NCBI RefSeq assembly: GCF_014851395.1
Contig: NW_024040596.1
Coordinates: forward strand, 8,558,155-8,622,154
Reading direction: 5' to 3'
Origin: Micropterus salmoides
Taxonomy: Eukaryota > Chordata > Actinopteri > Centrarchiformes > Centrarchidae
Length of the DNA: 64,000 nucleotides
Shown here: in pieces, positions 20,915 through 36,700 of the stretch
How positions within the stretch are numbered: the stretch's first letter is position 1
Layout: each line of letters starts with the position of its first letter
Notes under the pieces: model-generated
Seen by the model: only the letters and a program-made list of their open reading frames with translations
The model's database searches: none
What the model was told of the DNA's origin: nothing
Translations under genes and position numbers: made by a program

Positions 20915-21790
20915 AATGAATGTCTTTATTGCCACTGCATGGAAAATACAACGAGATTTCTTGCCTCTCGTGAAGGAAAAACTGTTAACATCCACACACA
21001 CACATACTCACACACAGTTTTTAACCCTTGTGGTGCGGCATTTCAAGGCTCTGTAGTGCCGAGAGAGCAGCAGTTGGAACAGGTGCTGGAAGGGATATCT
21101 AGTCTCTAACAATTCTCCCAGATTTGCTGTGGACGTGAGACCTGTCGAAAATACATCCTCTGTTGGGCCTTCTTATCCAGCGCTGTGGCATTCACAGTCC
21201 ACTTGGATTCCTCACTGATGTTGACACCTAGGTATTTAAAGCCGGTGACCCTTTCCACCTCCTGGCTGGTGGTGCACTGTCGGTCCCTGTCTGAAGTCTA
21301 TGATGAGCTACTTGGTTTTCCTGATGTTCAGTGTCAGATTGTTGACTGCACACCACTGAATTCATTTGCATCTCTGTACGCCAACTCATTTCCGTTACAG
21401 ATCAGTCCCATTAAAGTTGTGTCATCTGCAAATTTTATGATTTTATTTGTGGGTGTGCACTCATGTGTGTAGAGGGAGTAGAGGGCGGGGCTGAGCACAC
21501 AACCCTGTGGGGCTTCTGTGCTGAGAGTGTTGCTGGGTAACACGTGTGGGCTGAGTCTCACTGTCTGTGGGTGGTTAGTCAAAAAGTTCTTGATCCACCG
21601 ACACAGCTGGTTACTCAGAACCAGGTCATGTAGCTTTGTCACCAGCCAGCTAGGGACAATGGTTTTAAAAGAGCTGTGATCTACAAACAGCAATCTGACA
21701 TGACAACTCCAAGTGCGTCAGCACTGTGTGCAGGACTGCATTTATGGGATTCTCAGTGGATCTGTTTGCCCTAAAAGCATACTGGTGTCG
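20915..21790 (-). mobile_element. Rex1/CR1-group LINE, 3' part with RT remnants
   Basis: Minus-strand frame 21693-21334 reads MLFVDHSSFKTIVPSWLVTK, then LCRWIKNFLTNHPQTVRLSP, APQGCVLSPALYSLYTHE and IIKFADDTTLMGLI, that is palm motif A, the QG block and the FADD catalytic pair of a jockey-group RT. Upstream (21700-21790) an FRANRSTENP-like piece precedes it out of frame. Downstream the RT C-terminal region degrades, and the element ends near 20920 with GCAATAAAGACATTCATTAA on the minus strand, a LINE-like 3' end. Missing palm residues and frameshifts make it non-functional. Confidence 0.75.
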
Positions 21791-21799
21791 GGCTAATGT

Positions 21800-24700
21800 C
21801 GGAGAGAGAACTTGATGTGTGCCAAAACCAAATATGACATGTTTTTAGCCACTAGCGTGTTGTCTCTTTAGTGATGATTAAATCTATAGCTGTAGGCCAT
21901 CTAAAGTCACACCCAGGCACTATATACCTGGGAGCCAAAGATGTGTCAACTTGAGCATGTTATGATGATGGACCGAGTATAAAATAAAAACAAAATAGTT
22001 GTTTTATTCATTTAAAACATTGTCTTGATTATAATAACTAAATCATACAAGGGCAATTAGAAGTAAGCAAAGACCACTTTACGATTGGCTATGTATAGTT
22101 AACTTACCAGCAACATTATTTGTTGTATCTGCAGTAGAGTCATCTTCTGCTGCTGAGTGGGACTAAGAGAGGGATTATAATATAGTGATGAGTAAAACAT
22201 GCATAACACAACATAAGCAAATAGCACAATTGCATTGATTTGTGATTTTGTTTAGTTTCTTCCTTCATACTTTCTAACAGTGCATATTAATTAATTAATT
22301 ACTTTTCTGTAAATTAAAAAATATATATATTGGCTGGAGTACTTGTAACTATCAGTGCACAGGTTGTTATTATATTTATACTATTCAAAATAAAGACAGG
22401 AAATGCTCACTTACAAGTGCTTTCATCATCTCTTCCACCACCACCAAAATACTTCATTATTGCTCCTGAGACAGTGATTTTTATTTATTTTTTTTACAAT
22501 TACTGTGAACAGAAAATAATGCCAAATGGAAAGGCTGGAACATGTTACATACGTGACGATGCTTGCTTGTTGCAATAAATAGATAACTTTAAAGAAAATC
22601 GACTTTTCAATGCCAACCATTCATACAGTACATGTTCTAACAGTTCAAGTCTTTCAAGACAAATATCTGAAGTTTCCCATTTTAAGCTCCCAACACATCA
22701 CAGATTAGTAGTAACTAGTAGTTAAAACTTTTATAAATTTGCAGTAAGTAATTGTTCTCGCAACTTTGTTTACAAATATCTCAGCATCACCAAAATGGAA
22801 GAATGTATGTTAACTGCAGCAAGAGGATATTTATGTGACAGTTCAAAAACGTGTATCTTCTCACTCACAGGCCCTTTTGACATACTGTATATTTAAGCAG
22901 TAGGGGGTAAATACTGTAGAGATACTTGTACTGCCAAGCTTAGTGTCAGAACTGCTAAACTTTGCCCTCTAGAGAAACTGAGGAAACAGGAATAACAGAC
23001 TTTGACTTTTGACTTTAGATACTCACAAAAACAGTGTAAAAAGCTGTCGTGGGACCTCACTTTCAGCTAACACTGTCCAGGAAAGTGCAAATAGATCTGT
23101 CCATTCGAAGCAAAGCGGGGCATCTCCTGCCTCTGTAAATACAGTATATCACATCAGCAGTCAATGAGATCGATGTGCAGCTTTACCCCACGGTTAGACA
23201 AACCATCCCTGTGCCAGGAAGGTCACAATTTCCTGCCTCCCTTTAAAAGTCAATGTCTCTGTCTCTGTGTGAGTGCTTGATGAAAACCCACACCTGCTTC
23301 GGGTCAATCAAAAAACCCTCCATGCACTCTGATCTCTGTGGTGAAGAGTGGCTATATTGCATTTTCACACGAATTTGCAAAGCCAACGCCTTATCGCACC
23401 ATGTTTGTAACATAGTTAGTAGTTGAAAACTCTAAATATATTTGTGCACCCTCTCAACTCCCAGTGCCCCCATTTTTGTGTTTTTTTCCTGCCAGTCAGT
23501 GATCAGAGATTCAGACATCAGGGAATCATAACAGCTTCTACTTTTGGTACAGTCTGCAAGATTAATGGCGTGTTAATAATTATGATTCTGAATCAAAGCC
23601 TTGCTGTTTGTAAGAGAAGAGAATTCATCCTGACAGATAATGAATTGCTGGTGTTCACTCAGACTCATTAGTATTACATGAACAAACTGAATGCAGACAT
23701 CCTTGTGAATCAGTGCTCTAAGGTGAACAACTTGGCAACCGTCTTTGACAACTAAAAAAGTACAGTTAAAACAATCCATATTGTCTGTATCCACATTTGC
23801 ACCCTAATGAAATCTTCCCTCGTCTAGAAGGAGACTCTTGGAGAGCCAAACAGGGACAGTTCAAAGTATTCTCATGTTAAAAATCAAATCAATCAAAGAG
23901 TGTTAAAATCATCCATAGGCGGAACAAAGTCACAGGGGAGTTTCATGCATGAGTCAGAAAAATAGAATGCCTTAAAGCGCAGTCCCTTACGCTTCCTGAC
24001 AGGTGCATGTTTGTTTTTTGTCTCTGTTTATGGAGCTCCTTTAAAAAGAAATGAGTCCCATACTCGTATGTGCCATTATTGAGATTTTCCCAATGCTGCC
24101 ATAACCCATATTGCCATATTGCGTGTCATCATCTCAGTGGAAGATTTGCTGATGGCTCTTTTGGAAGATGAGTAGTGTTAAGTTGAGCACAAAGTGTCCA
24201 AAATTGGTCCAGCACTGTCCACCAGACAGACAGATTCCATGGCAGCTGTTGTACTTGTTGCGGGTCTCAGCATTTCCTCGAGGCGTCAAGCTCTTTCCTG
24301 AATAATCAACTTCAACCGACAGCCTTGACTTCACTGCTCCAAAGACTTGGAACCAAACAGCAGAGAGCATCATGGCAGAACTGATCAGAAACCCCTCCGC
24401 AAGTATCAATAGTTTTGTCTAAATCTATAATAACCAAGTAATACGATAATTAAATTCTGAAATAAGAACATAATGTTATCATCTCTTTATTTTGGCTGTT
24501 TGTCAACATTTCTCTGAGCAAATAAACCTGGCAATTTTCTTCTTTAATCAAATGCAGAGAAGACACCATTTTGACAAGTTTGAAGTCAGAGTTGAGCGAA
24601 GTGGCATGGTAGATCTAACGGAGTCACTGGTGTAGATTTGACTGTTCAGCAGTGGCAGATGATTCGGCAGAGTGGGGGGGGGTTCATTTTCTCCTAATTA

Positions 24701-27700
24701 CACGAGATCGAGCAGAGGCTTACTGAGCTGGAGCAGGAAAACACCTGCAGCCTCAAGTGTTTCTCGCCAGATTCCAGGGGCAAGCCTGTAAAATGCTGCA
24801 CACTAACCACAGGATTAGGGCACATGCTATTGCACAGGCACCTCTGGAGATGAGCAAATGAGAAGCTAAAACCAGAAAAAAAGGGAAGGTGGAAATGGAT
24901 GTGATCAGTTGTAATTGCGAAAGTAAATTCAGCCAGTTCAATCAGTAATTAAATAAACATATTTCTGATCGTTGTTGTTGTTGTCATTTTGCTCCGCAAA
25001 ATAGATATTCAGCCACAGCAATCATGAAGCATATGCTCCATGCTCATGATCTTTGAGAAAGTGGTAGACACAATAGCCACAGGACACAGTGAACTCTCAG
25101 AGTCTGACAAGATGCCATAGTACATTGTTAACAAGGGAAGGTTGTTTGCTTCCAGGCCAGCCATGTCAACTTAAAGGGAAAACTTTTCTTTTTCCTGTAG
25201 AAAATGCATACCGCAGGACCAGCTGCATGCTTTTGTGAGAGGCTGACACCATGACAAGGATAACATCATTTGTTGGAGCTGAAAGTCTGAGGGAAACAGC
25301 AGTGTGGTAGTGGCAGCTCGGTCCAGATGTTGCTCACGTAAACGCACCCAGTCGCCTATGGAGAGAAGAGTGTACAGGAAAGCGCTTTCTGTGTGAAATG
25401 ACTTTACCTGCATTACTCCCGCAGCGTACTCTCTGGCCTCAGTAAGCAACAGCTGTGACAAGCTTTTCCCCTCTCTGCTACACACACAAAATCTTTAACA
25501 AAGGGAGCCACAAAAGCAGAACATCGCAATTTGTGACTGCCCTGGAAAAAAAAAACTGACTCATTAGTTGTCCATTGCTATAAAGGTCACTAAGATTAAT
25601 CTTTTTTTAAGTGGGACCTGGTCACGAGAGAGACCGCATGGTGACAGAATGATCCTTCATCCACAAGTAAGATTGGAGGAACTACGTTAGCTTTACACAA
25701 AAGGTTTAAAATTGGATTGCAGTGTCTCATGTGGATATAGGCTCCTGTCACTGAACTGAGAGCAACCCCCTCCTCTGCTACTGCTGCATAATGAGAAGAT
25801 ACTGTGCCATCTAGCGGGGGGGCTGGGGAACAACACCGTTACAACCCTTTCAACAGGAGTAAACAAGTAGCAGTGAGCATCCAAGATTTGCATTTATTTA
25901 CCAGCCACTTCTATAAAACAAATGATACAGCTGACTGGTGTAATGAGGCAGGAACAGAGGACAGGAACACAGAGCTTAATCAGAGCGTGTCATTGCCCCA
26001 GCCTACTCATCAGATTTAGAAAATTGGAAATGGTCTGGATTTATTTACTTGCACCTGTCTGTCTGTGCCAAGCTCAAAGGGAAGCGTATGAATAGGTTTC
26101 CAAAGAATACATTCATTCATCACAGAGAAATACATATTGGTTACCAATAGCGCATTACCTTGATCCAACACTGTCTGCCAACCTGCAGTTTTGCTACTTT
26201 CTTCAACACAAAGCTCAAACAGGTTTGATTGTGTTTACGGGGGCTGGGTAAAGGAATTAACTGCCCTCTGTTTTCCTGTATTGTGAACACAAACCCACAA
26301 GATTTTAAACAGGGGTATACAGTGGGGCACTGACATCAACACTCCTGCACTCAAGGGCTGTAGAGGCATTTCATTAGGTTCAATACTAGACTGGTTCAGA
26401 GAGTGAAATTACATATCATGCCAGCGGTCTAGCGGAACATATTCTCTATTACTTAATGGAATACTGTTTGCTGAGTTGTAGGACTGCAGAAATATAAGAG
26501 CCACAAGTCAAGCACCGGGAGATAGAGAATAGCAAGAGAACTATAATAGTGCACACTTTCCTAATCTTTCCTCTCTATACGTATCCACAGTGGATTCATC
26601 CCATGAGACACTAATGGGAAACAGCAGACAGACCTGAGCCACGGAAATAGACAGCGAACCTAGCCTGGTCAGTGCATCCAATTAGCAATCATGGCAAAGC
26701 CTCAGCCCTAGGCTAATGGAAATGTACTGTAGATAAGATCTTATGTACAATTTGGAGGTAGGATATAATAAGGGACTGGCAGATGGTGACCAGGAGCCTT
26801 GAGATGCTATCTGACACACTGGCCATGCTTCTGCTGACCAAGCATTAACAGCAGCCTTCACCCACAGAGCAAGAAGAAAGAGAGATAATTATGTCATATA
26901 ATAATGAATTACATTGGCACCAGTTCACAGAATTGTAGATAGCGTTTGTCAGCACACCACTTGCTTTGTATGGCTTCCAATTTGGCCAGTCAAATAAAGC
27001 CCTGGCGGTGGGGAATCTATTCACATGTCTTCTCCTTTTCCTTCACAGAATAATGAAGAATAATCGGAGAGGGGGCAGCCTCTGGGTGCCAACTCTTTTC
27101 CATTACAATGTCTGAATCCAAACTGCTTTGGCACTCAAGTGACCAAACTTACTGTCTCATGTGTTGTATCTCAGGGCGGTATGCATATTTCATGTTAATT
27201 CCTTTCTAATTGCATCAATGAGCAGTGAATGGAGAATTGCATGTGGCTTGTAGTGGCTCGTTTGACTACAGGGCAGGAGTTAAAACATGCAGTGTCCTGC
27301 TCAGCAGAGTAGATCGCTGAGACCGACTCCCTGTAATAAAGCTCTGGGCGGCTCGGCGGGGAAATGGGGGCTCACTCTGCATGCAGCCATAGGTGATTTG
27401 TCAGTATGGTTGAGAATATAAGTGTGGGGGTGGGTCTGTGTGTATCTGTGTGTGAAGATGATTTTCTCTGTATTTCATCACCTCGAATTATCCTTTGTGG
27501 GGTTTTTCTCTTTCTTTTTTTTCAATGTTGCTTGTAAGCAAAGAATTGATTTTCCTTTATATTGTAGGCTGATGATGTTTTTTGTGTGTTTGCTTAGACT
27601 CCAGAAGAGTAAGAAGTGCTCAGAGTATTAATACAGTCCTCGAAAAAATCACCTACCATAGCAAGTTTGCCAAACTCTGATTGACTGACAGGATCTAAAT

Positions 27701-30700
27701 GAAGTGTTAGCTCTGTAATGATCGAGATGTTGGCACTGCAACCTCAAACAAGCTAATGAGTCCCTATACGTTGCATTTCCTTACACAATTAGAAACTTTT
27801 TTTGTTTCTGGGATTGAGATAAACTGCAAAGTAAGTGTGCCAAATCTATTAGTGTAAGTGGAGTGTAACATCTAATGAAGGTAATTAAACAATACTAATG
27901 AAGCTTCCTAAACAAACAGCTAATTACCTTAACTCCAGCGTCTGTGAGATAAAGTTGCTTCATCATAAGCGGCTGAGGTGAGGTGGAAAGATTAGCCAAT
28001 TTTTCTGGTTTGATGCAGCCCACATATTCCATACTCAGCAGCCCGGCTGTCTTATAATTAGAGAACATCACAGAGAAGACGCAGCTAAGGCAGATATTTA
28101 CCTCAAGCAGCTTTTCATTTAGCCATGTCTGAGCTGCGTTGAAATCTTTTCAGAGACTCTTTGTTGCCAAGCAACATGAACCTGAGGTACTTTATGGCAT
28201 TCTAGTTATAGAGTTTTCTTCTGGCTTTGACAATTCATATCTGAGATATACACTGACATCCCCGTCTTTTGACCTCAGCAAAGTCAATGTTCAAAATTAC
28301 AAACCTGCTATGAGATGTGCTGCAGATAACAGTCGTGCATGACTGAGAAGGACTTCCTGTAATTCTTATATGGAAGGTATCGTTTCCTTTTTTCTCCTCA
28401 TAATTGGATATGTATAGGACACAGGAAAGAGGAAATCACTTTCATTCTTAAGTCTATATAAAGACTCAAAAGAAAATGCATACATTTTAACCCTCGTTGC
28501 TGAAGCTCCTGTTGCTTTTCGTTGGCACAGAGTTTGCCACTAAACTCAACCTCATGGATTCTGGCAGTGAGCCAGGCTGACATGAGGTTAGAGAGTGTGA
28601 CTGTCTTCATGAAGAGCTGTGTTGAAAAGTGACAGTTTGGCCAAGACTCACTCTCTTGGGGTGAGAGATGAACCTGAGTGGGCCTCTCGCATTGTTGGAA
28701 GCTGTCCAGATTAATTAGAAGACATCTGAGAATACAGAGCTGACTCCCTCAGCCAGCTTCTCCCCCCCCCCCCCCCCCTCCGTTTGACAGGGATGCCATC
28801 ACAAGTGGATATCTATCTGGGGATCTTTGGGAGCAGGAGCGCTGCATGATTTATCGAGGATAATTTTGCAGCCTACCTGCTGAATTTGTAAACACCATTG
28901 ATCAATCTGGCGTAGCTTTTACAAATGGCTGCAGTTTCTAAAAATGACAGATCATTACAATAAAGGTGTAAGGGCAGGAAAGTTGCTAATATGGATCACG
29001 GCCTGGAGATAAACTCAGATAGATTCTGAACAGCATCATTGATTTCCCATGCATCAAGAGCACCAACAGCACTTAGATGAACAACACAGAACCTTACAAT
29101 GGGAAGAGAAGGGAGGAAAAGTGTTGAAAAAGACATACTGGAACAAACCGCAGGCACTGGGACAAAGACAGCACATAAACCTTTTGTGATTAAACAGAAA
29201 CTGCTTCACTCTTTGTGTTTTATAGCACCGGCTCTGTGACAAGCTTCTAGCCCACTGTGCTTCTGCCGAATTCTCTCCTCTGCATATCAACTCCTTAATC
29301 TTTGAATGTGGCATTTTAATAGTGCGTAGTGGTGAAGCGCAAACCCATAACACTGTCTGCAAAGATACAAAGGCTGATATTTTGGGTGTCTTTGCTTGAA
29401 AGAGATCATTTGCTGAAGAAACGCTTCAACATTCAGCATAGAAAATAGCATTAGACTAGGCTACAGACATATGGAATAGAACAGAATGGAATAGATAGAC
29501 CCTTTTTTAAGTGCAGTGTGTCTTCAACCTTCAACAGAGGAGCCTGAGAAGTAGGGCATAGCAGTTTCCCTTGCATGCAGCCAAATGAACTGTAATTGCC
29601 TGGGGAGCTTGGAATCAGACTCGAGGGTACAGACAGGAAGGCAAAGCTCATTCAGTACTCTGATCAGCAGTGATGACTGGCAGGTCATTGTTAACATTCT
29701 GAAAACAAACAACTCCTGCATACTGTAAAGAGCCTCACTGCTCAACAGGTCCAATAAACAATGAGCTGGAAGTCTCCAGAGACCCAGGGATGATATAACT
29801 GTGTAGGAGTAACTAAGCGATGGGCGTGAGATTTAAGATTATTTTTAATAATGGAAATGCTTTGGGCTTGAAGAAACAGAAAATGAGGATATTAAAATTT
29901 GCTCTGTGTGGATGATCAAAGAAATATAGTGCTTTGTTATGAGAGTTCAAGGCAGAGTATATAAGTGTATTTAGCTTGGGATCTTGTAAACAGGTCAATG
30001 ACATGGTGGAAGAATTCATTGATGGTCTATCAATTCCCAATTTGCTCTGTTTTTCTTATTTAGCTCCATGTATTTTATCTGGGTTGTAAAACAAAAGCTC
30101 CTTCCCTATACCATCAGCTGTTTTCTACTGAAATGCTCGCTGTGGTTGAAGCAGTGAAAACAGTCAAGATGTGGGCTATCAAACCAAAACAATGAGTCCA
30201 AGGATGCCGATATTGGTCTGTCAGGAGGTCAGTTGGTCAATTGTTCATTTTATCCTGTAGCGTGGCTTAGAGGAAGATGCCTTCGCAAGTACCCATTAGA
30301 TTTATATTAAATGTATGAGTATGCACGGTGACCCACTGACTTTTCCTCTACCTTGAGTAAGTGTTCCATTTGTACACATCTCAAAATCTGATGAACAAAT
30401 TAATTAAATTTACTGAACTTTTTCAGCCTGCGAGTCTCATTAGGTGCCCTAGTTAAGTAGATGGCTGATGGCATGCAGGGTGTGCACTGACCTCTTCAGA
30501 ATATTATGTGTCTATGATACTTTAAACATTTAAAATGCAAATACACCGAAAGCTGTGCTGATGGAAGTGCCTCTCCTGAGCACTGCATTTGTTGACCTGT
30601 CGGTGGAAGTGTTAAAACATGCTGCCTTTGCTTCACTTAGTGAGGAGCTGTGTATTTAGTGCCATTTGGGAAGGATATTGAGGCAGACTGTGTTTGAGTT

Positions 30701-33700
30701 CATTTTGTTTCATTAATGAGCTTAAGACTTGCGGGGGGCGCTATTCTACATACATTTTAGATGTAGCTGAAAAGCTACACGGACCAGAAGGAGTCCCCTG
30801 TTGCCAGATACCTATTAATGCAGAACAAAAAAAAAAACCCAGAAGAATTCTTATCATCATTTATCAGCTCGGTGCAACATTCAGCTTCCAGTGAGCTGAA
30901 CCTCCCACTCCGAGTCCGGCAGCAGCTCTTTCCAGCTAGTTGCCTTTCTACTACCCACACAAGCAAGCTTAACTCTCTCTTTGTAGCCTTGGTGCAGAGA
31001 CAAATGGCTTCTGTAAATTACCTAAACACACACTGCCAATACTGGCAGTGCAAGCGTTGCAAGAATGATTCACTGTAGGCTAAATCAATCTGAACAATAC
31101 TGTTAGTGTGGTAAACTATTCTACAGTAAGCAGTCTACTTTTGAGATGTACCGTTTTCCTTTCATCACTACGTGAAGTAGCAGTGGTCCTGAATGTTGGA
31201 GATACACCAGCTTTGTTTATTTGGATTTTCTATATGTTTCTATAATATGCTGATTTCTCACAAATCACAAAAACCTTAACTTTAATGGCCAGATGCAGAT
31301 ATTGTAATTGAAAACAAATGAAAGATGTTGACACTAAATATTGAAGATATGTTCATCATACACATCACAACATTCATAGTTAAATAGATTAAGAAACCTA
31401 ATTCAGCATTTATCCTAACCATCATAAGCCTATAAAAATTAGTTGAAATAAATTGGGGGCCGGGGTTGCTCTTTAACAGATAGACAGGCAGTAGGAAGGT
31501 TTGAAAAGGAAAGTGTAGTTTTCCCACCGTGGACCTCATCACACTTCAGGATGTCCTCTGGAATCGTTTCAACACGAACCTCCGTCACATTCTCATCTTC
31601 TCCAAGACAGATTGGCTGCCAGCCAGCTGGTCTGGATCATTCAGGTCTAAATGAAGAGTGAGACAGAATAGACGGCCTTGTCAATTTGTTCCCAATATCC
31701 TGGCTCACAGTCCTCTCTGACCTGCCCACTTCAATTCTCTACACTATTAAAAGCATCTCAATCCAAGTAGAAAGGAGTGGCGAAAAGTCATGTCAAGACT
31801 TTTTGCTTTAATTGTAAGCAGATAAAAATTAAAACACTGATATGTACCAGTGTTGTCAGGTGAGAGTCATTTAATCGACTCGACTTTATTTTGCAGCAAA
31901 CTGTGATGCGTGGTTTACTACACAGTGGCTTTGGCATATACCTGTCAGGAGGTTTTCCATTTCATTCAGATAAATGCTCCTGCAGCTCTTCCAACACCCT
32001 GTCTTCATCACTTTACACTCCTTTTGGAGACTTTATGGCAGTTTAGCAAATGGAGGCAGCACCCAGACAAGGTTTAGAGCAGGAGAAATGAGTGCCATTT
32101 CACCAACAACAACTGATATAAATGCTGACAATGTAATTTAAGGGCTTGTGTAACCTTTGACAAAGCAGTTTGGTAAGACAACTAGTCCCCAAATAGCTTT
32201 GCTGACATTAGGAAAAACAATCTGCATTTACCTTGATTTGTGTAAACCCATTTTGTTGGACAAACCGCCTGTACCAAGAGATTAATGAGTTAATCCAAGC
32301 CATTCTCTGGTCCTCTCTGTGAATAAAGGAAGTAAATAATCATGGATGTGGGTGTCATTATGTACTTGGGGTCTTTAGTCCTCCTGGATGCTGAGTAAAA
32401 TGAGAGAACTTTATCTCAATTGTGGCTGATAAACACAAAACTGTTTCTGGAAACAAGGAAAAATGCCTCCATGAATCAAGCCCAGGAAGACGTTTGGATT
32501 ACAGAGTGTATCAGTGGCCCACTTACCGTAGCCACTTAGGGTTTGTTGATGTTTCAGATGGAGCCGGGTAATACTTCATCATAATGTACTGTGTATTTTT
32601 TAACAGATCATCTCTTTGTTTGTTTGTTGTCCATTGTGGAACTACGGTTATGTAACTAAATTGAAAAACTGCAGTTCATCAATAGAATTTTTTTTTCACG
32701 TATGAAAAACTAAATGCATGTGTTCAAGCCACAAATATTAAAATTTCCATTTCGCATTAAATTCTCCATCCTTCTATAATACAACCTTGTCAGCAAAATA
32801 CTTTAGGATTTTTGTTTATTGACATAACTGCTGTGATGGAACGTAAATGAAAAATTGAATAGCCAATTGACATCTAATTTCCATGTTTTTGTTTCACAAG
32901 TGTCAATAATCTAATTCAGCACCATTTACATGATTACTTTTGCATGGCTGTTTATCTACCCTGCCAAAATTGAAATACAAATGAAATTCTTCATTTGCAT
33001 TTTTATTTTCAAGCAGGCTTGTAAATCAAACTGTGTAGGTGGAGATGGGAAGGCATGGCTGTTCAATTCTCGTTTATCCCAGTCAACTAATCCTGGGAAG
33101 CGCTACGTGAACTGATGCAAAGAGCCAAACAAGCAGACAGATCAGCTCGAGAAGAGAACACAAGGAAGACAATGACAGAGATCAGTGAGCAATGTTCATT
33201 TTGACATCCATTTTGGGATTTAGTCTCAGATTAGGCTTTTGCCACAGTATGAATTTGGTGAGAGATTAAATCTGTGGTCATACGGGTCAACTAAGTGTCA
33301 TTTTAATTAAGTCATGTTAGTCATACAACACTTCATATTGTCCCAAATCGACTTACTAATTTAAACATTTGTGATCTGGGCAAACCAATGTGTCCCGTGA
33401 TGGGATTACAATTTGAGCGACTAAACCTATAACTAGAGTGGATGATCACAAAGACAAAACAGGAACAAAAGCAGAATGCCTCAACACTACTCAGCTATTC
33501 TGAAATCTACATTCATTGGCAGCAGTCAATGGCAATGCAGGTAGTAGTGTGATATTAGCTAATAGGCGCACTACAGTGTAACGGTTGGGGCGGCGTAAGG
33601 GCATATCAGCTCCTTCAATTAACCAGGCTTGTGTTCTGTGTCATCCTAGTAGCTGATTTGAAATTTACTTTAACTATGATCACCATCTTTTAACAATTTT

Positions 33701-36700
33701 AAACAAACATAAAAGACTTCGAAGCCCGTGATGTTCCAGTTAGCACAGAGATTGACAGCATGTCACGTACCAGTAGCCCATGCTCTTAATGGTCACATTA
33801 AATATTAAATTTGGAGGGAAACATGCAGGTAAAATCTTCTTCAGCTTAACATAAAGAATATGCTTTTTAACATGTCTGCAAATGGCAACTAATCTCAACT
33901 ATTAAGCTTATTATCTGGTATCTCATACTGAATAGGTGCTGTAGCAGTACTGTTAAGGAAATCAAACAGTTTGGTTACAGTTAAGGTCCACCATCTTGTT
34001 ATTCCACTTGGAAAGTGGAAGTTAGCTAACCAAGCTTGCTAACATTAGCACTGATGGATTCCCAATATAATATAATATAACTTTTTATGCAGGTTACTCT
34101 AACACCAGCAGAGAGCCACTCAAGTGCTGTGTTTGTCTTCCATACATATCCACCAAAACATTTGTGTGTTAAAAAATTATATTAATATTTCCTGAAGACA
34201 TTTATGATTGCAAAAATCCACAAATAGAAAGTATGTAGGTCTTAATTAAGTTTTTCTGGCTGCCACCTTTGCTATAGACCCCTCACCATAAGGACATTAC
34301 AGATTTCAGATTTATAAAATCAGTGCAGGCAGCATCCATCCAGGGATCCTCACTTATTAAACCCCTCTTGATGACATTTTATTTTTAAGGGTAAATTCAC
34401 CCAAATTAAAGTTTTAAAAAAAGCTATCTTAACTACTGCTGCGTAGCCATGAAAGTATTTTTGCACAGGTTTTAAGACATCTGAGACATGCCTCCACCCT
34501 AATGCAATGGAGGTGAGTAAAATTCGATTAGTGACGCTCACAGCATTGGGAGACAACATTTTAAAAATTCAACAGCAACTTCTCTTTCCAGAAACAATGT
34601 CCCACTTACTCTGGATAATTCACAGAGCACATAGTTCACAATTGTCATAGGGACCATTTCTTCAGTACAAACCGTTCTAGTAAAATGTTATAAAAGGCTT
34701 TAATGTTTAATGAAAGCTTTCTCAGTTTTTGTACTCTGGTCTTTAAGAAACAATATGAACTAACATGGAGCAATTTTTTCTTTTCTCAAAATAAGTTAAA
34801 ATGGTGGAAGGGGAAACTACTGCTTAAAATCATTGTGCTGTGAATGAATGACTCATCTGCTAAAATAGCTCCAAAAATACATTTATCTGCATCATTTATA
34901 GTGAATTCATTTTATTTTAAAATTCACATCCACAGGCAATATAATGGGTTGTAACAATGAACAATGAACACCTTTGCATTATTCAAACCCTCCACCCAGC
35001 ATGATGCAATGGATGCAATGTACTGCATGGTGCACATGAATGATTCTAAAGTTCTTACTTAGACATGTTAGTGTGTCAGCCCATGTCCTGTTGTTTCAGC
35101 ATTTCTTAAACAATATAAGGAAAACCATTATTAAAACCCATTAGCCCAATTAAATGTGAGTGGAAATTATTGGACTCAATGGACAACAATGGACTCAGTG
35201 AGAACAATAGCAGTGAACCGTTTTCTCAGTGTGGAAAATTTCATCAGTCGCATTTTAGTGAACAATCACTGATTCACAAAGGGGGCAATCTGAGACAATG
35301 AATATGCACACTTGAACAGCAATCTACATGGAACTGTTTTTAAAGGTGAAATAAGTGACTGTGAATGTGCAATCTGTAGGTGAATCCATCTGTGTAATGA
35401 CGCTCGTATTTCCACTAGATGGCCCTTGCACCAAGCTGTGCTGCCTCTTCAGGAGTCATGTTTCATTAGCACTTGATCTGATTGCTTCTTATTTCTTGCC
35501 CCAGAAAAGGAAAACAACTGAAAATAATATGTAACTTTTCTATTAACCTAGACCTAGTGTCCATATTTGTGCTTGAGCAGATAAGCAGATAATCTAATTC
35601 AAAAACACGGTAACCCACTCTTTACTAATAAAAATATTAACAACCTAGATATCTATTTTAATTATTTTTTATTATTTTAATAATTCTCATTATTATATGT
35701 GTGTTGCATAGGGGAAGCTTTTCATCCTTCTTCACGCATGAAAGCATAACAAACTGCGTAGTAAGTCAGAAATAGCCCTCTTCATTGAAAACAAAAACAG
35801 TATTGATGCAGAGTACAGTATGTTCTCTCCATTTGAGGAAGTGGTTTCCTCACCAGACTGCGTTACACGCGATCCTCATTTGCGCCTGATATTAAAATCA
35901 TTTCACTAAGCAACTTGTAATCATCTGCTAATGACCAAAATAACCAACAGCAATTGTCTGCCCAAATGAACAATGGCCTGTGCAGCGGCTGATGAATTCA
36001 ATGCACTAAAGCCAAGAAGGTCTCTTCGCAGGATGGGAGATGTCACTCACTATCTTGTGTTGGACATAAATTGTTGTCTCCGCGATGATGGATTTCCCTC
36101 CCAAGGCCTCTCATAAACATCTCAGAGTTGAACGGCTTTTTTCGCCTCTCAAGTCAGCCTGTGGGCCCTCACGCACAATATTACAAGGTTTCTTTTGTTT
36201 CTTCTGGCAGCATGGCACCCTGGGATCCATCCACACTGGCCCACATGGGTGTCAGAGGACTGCTCAGCCTTGACGTGGCTTCAAGGCACAAGCTGAGCTG
36301 TACTGGGAGAGCTGGTACCATACCTCTTGGTGATTTATGGGCCAGAGACGATGATAAAATAACACGGAGGCCTGAATATTCTTCTAAAGGAAATAGTAGA
36401 CAGCTCAGTGAGTGAGAGGGGGGGGGGGCTACTTAGGTGGGGGTGTTTTGTCCAAAGCCAAAAAGTCTTTGACCGGAGGGCAGGGTGTGAATGGGAGTGT
36501 GTGCAGGTGGTGTATGTGGGCTGTCCGGCCTTTAGCCTGGCTGGGTCAGTTTACCTCTCCGCCGCCACACACTGACCCTTTAATATGGGCGAAATCTCCT
36601 CTCCTTTCACCCCAGCTTTTATGGCCCCATGTAAATCTCTCTCCAGTAACTTAAGCTTGTCAGCCCTCCTCCTGCCCCTTTCTTTTCAACACATTCATCC

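Noticed and set aside
24134..24409. 91-codon minus-strand frame with a few cysteines
   Set aside because: Cysteine spacing does not fit a known extracellular module and there are no flanking splice sites in phase.
36085..36654. Chain of overlapping plus-strand open frames (62, 95 and 80 codons)
   Set aside because: Different frames, no splice signals, a poly-G run inside; checked for thrombospondin-type W/C patterns expected of THSD7B and found none.
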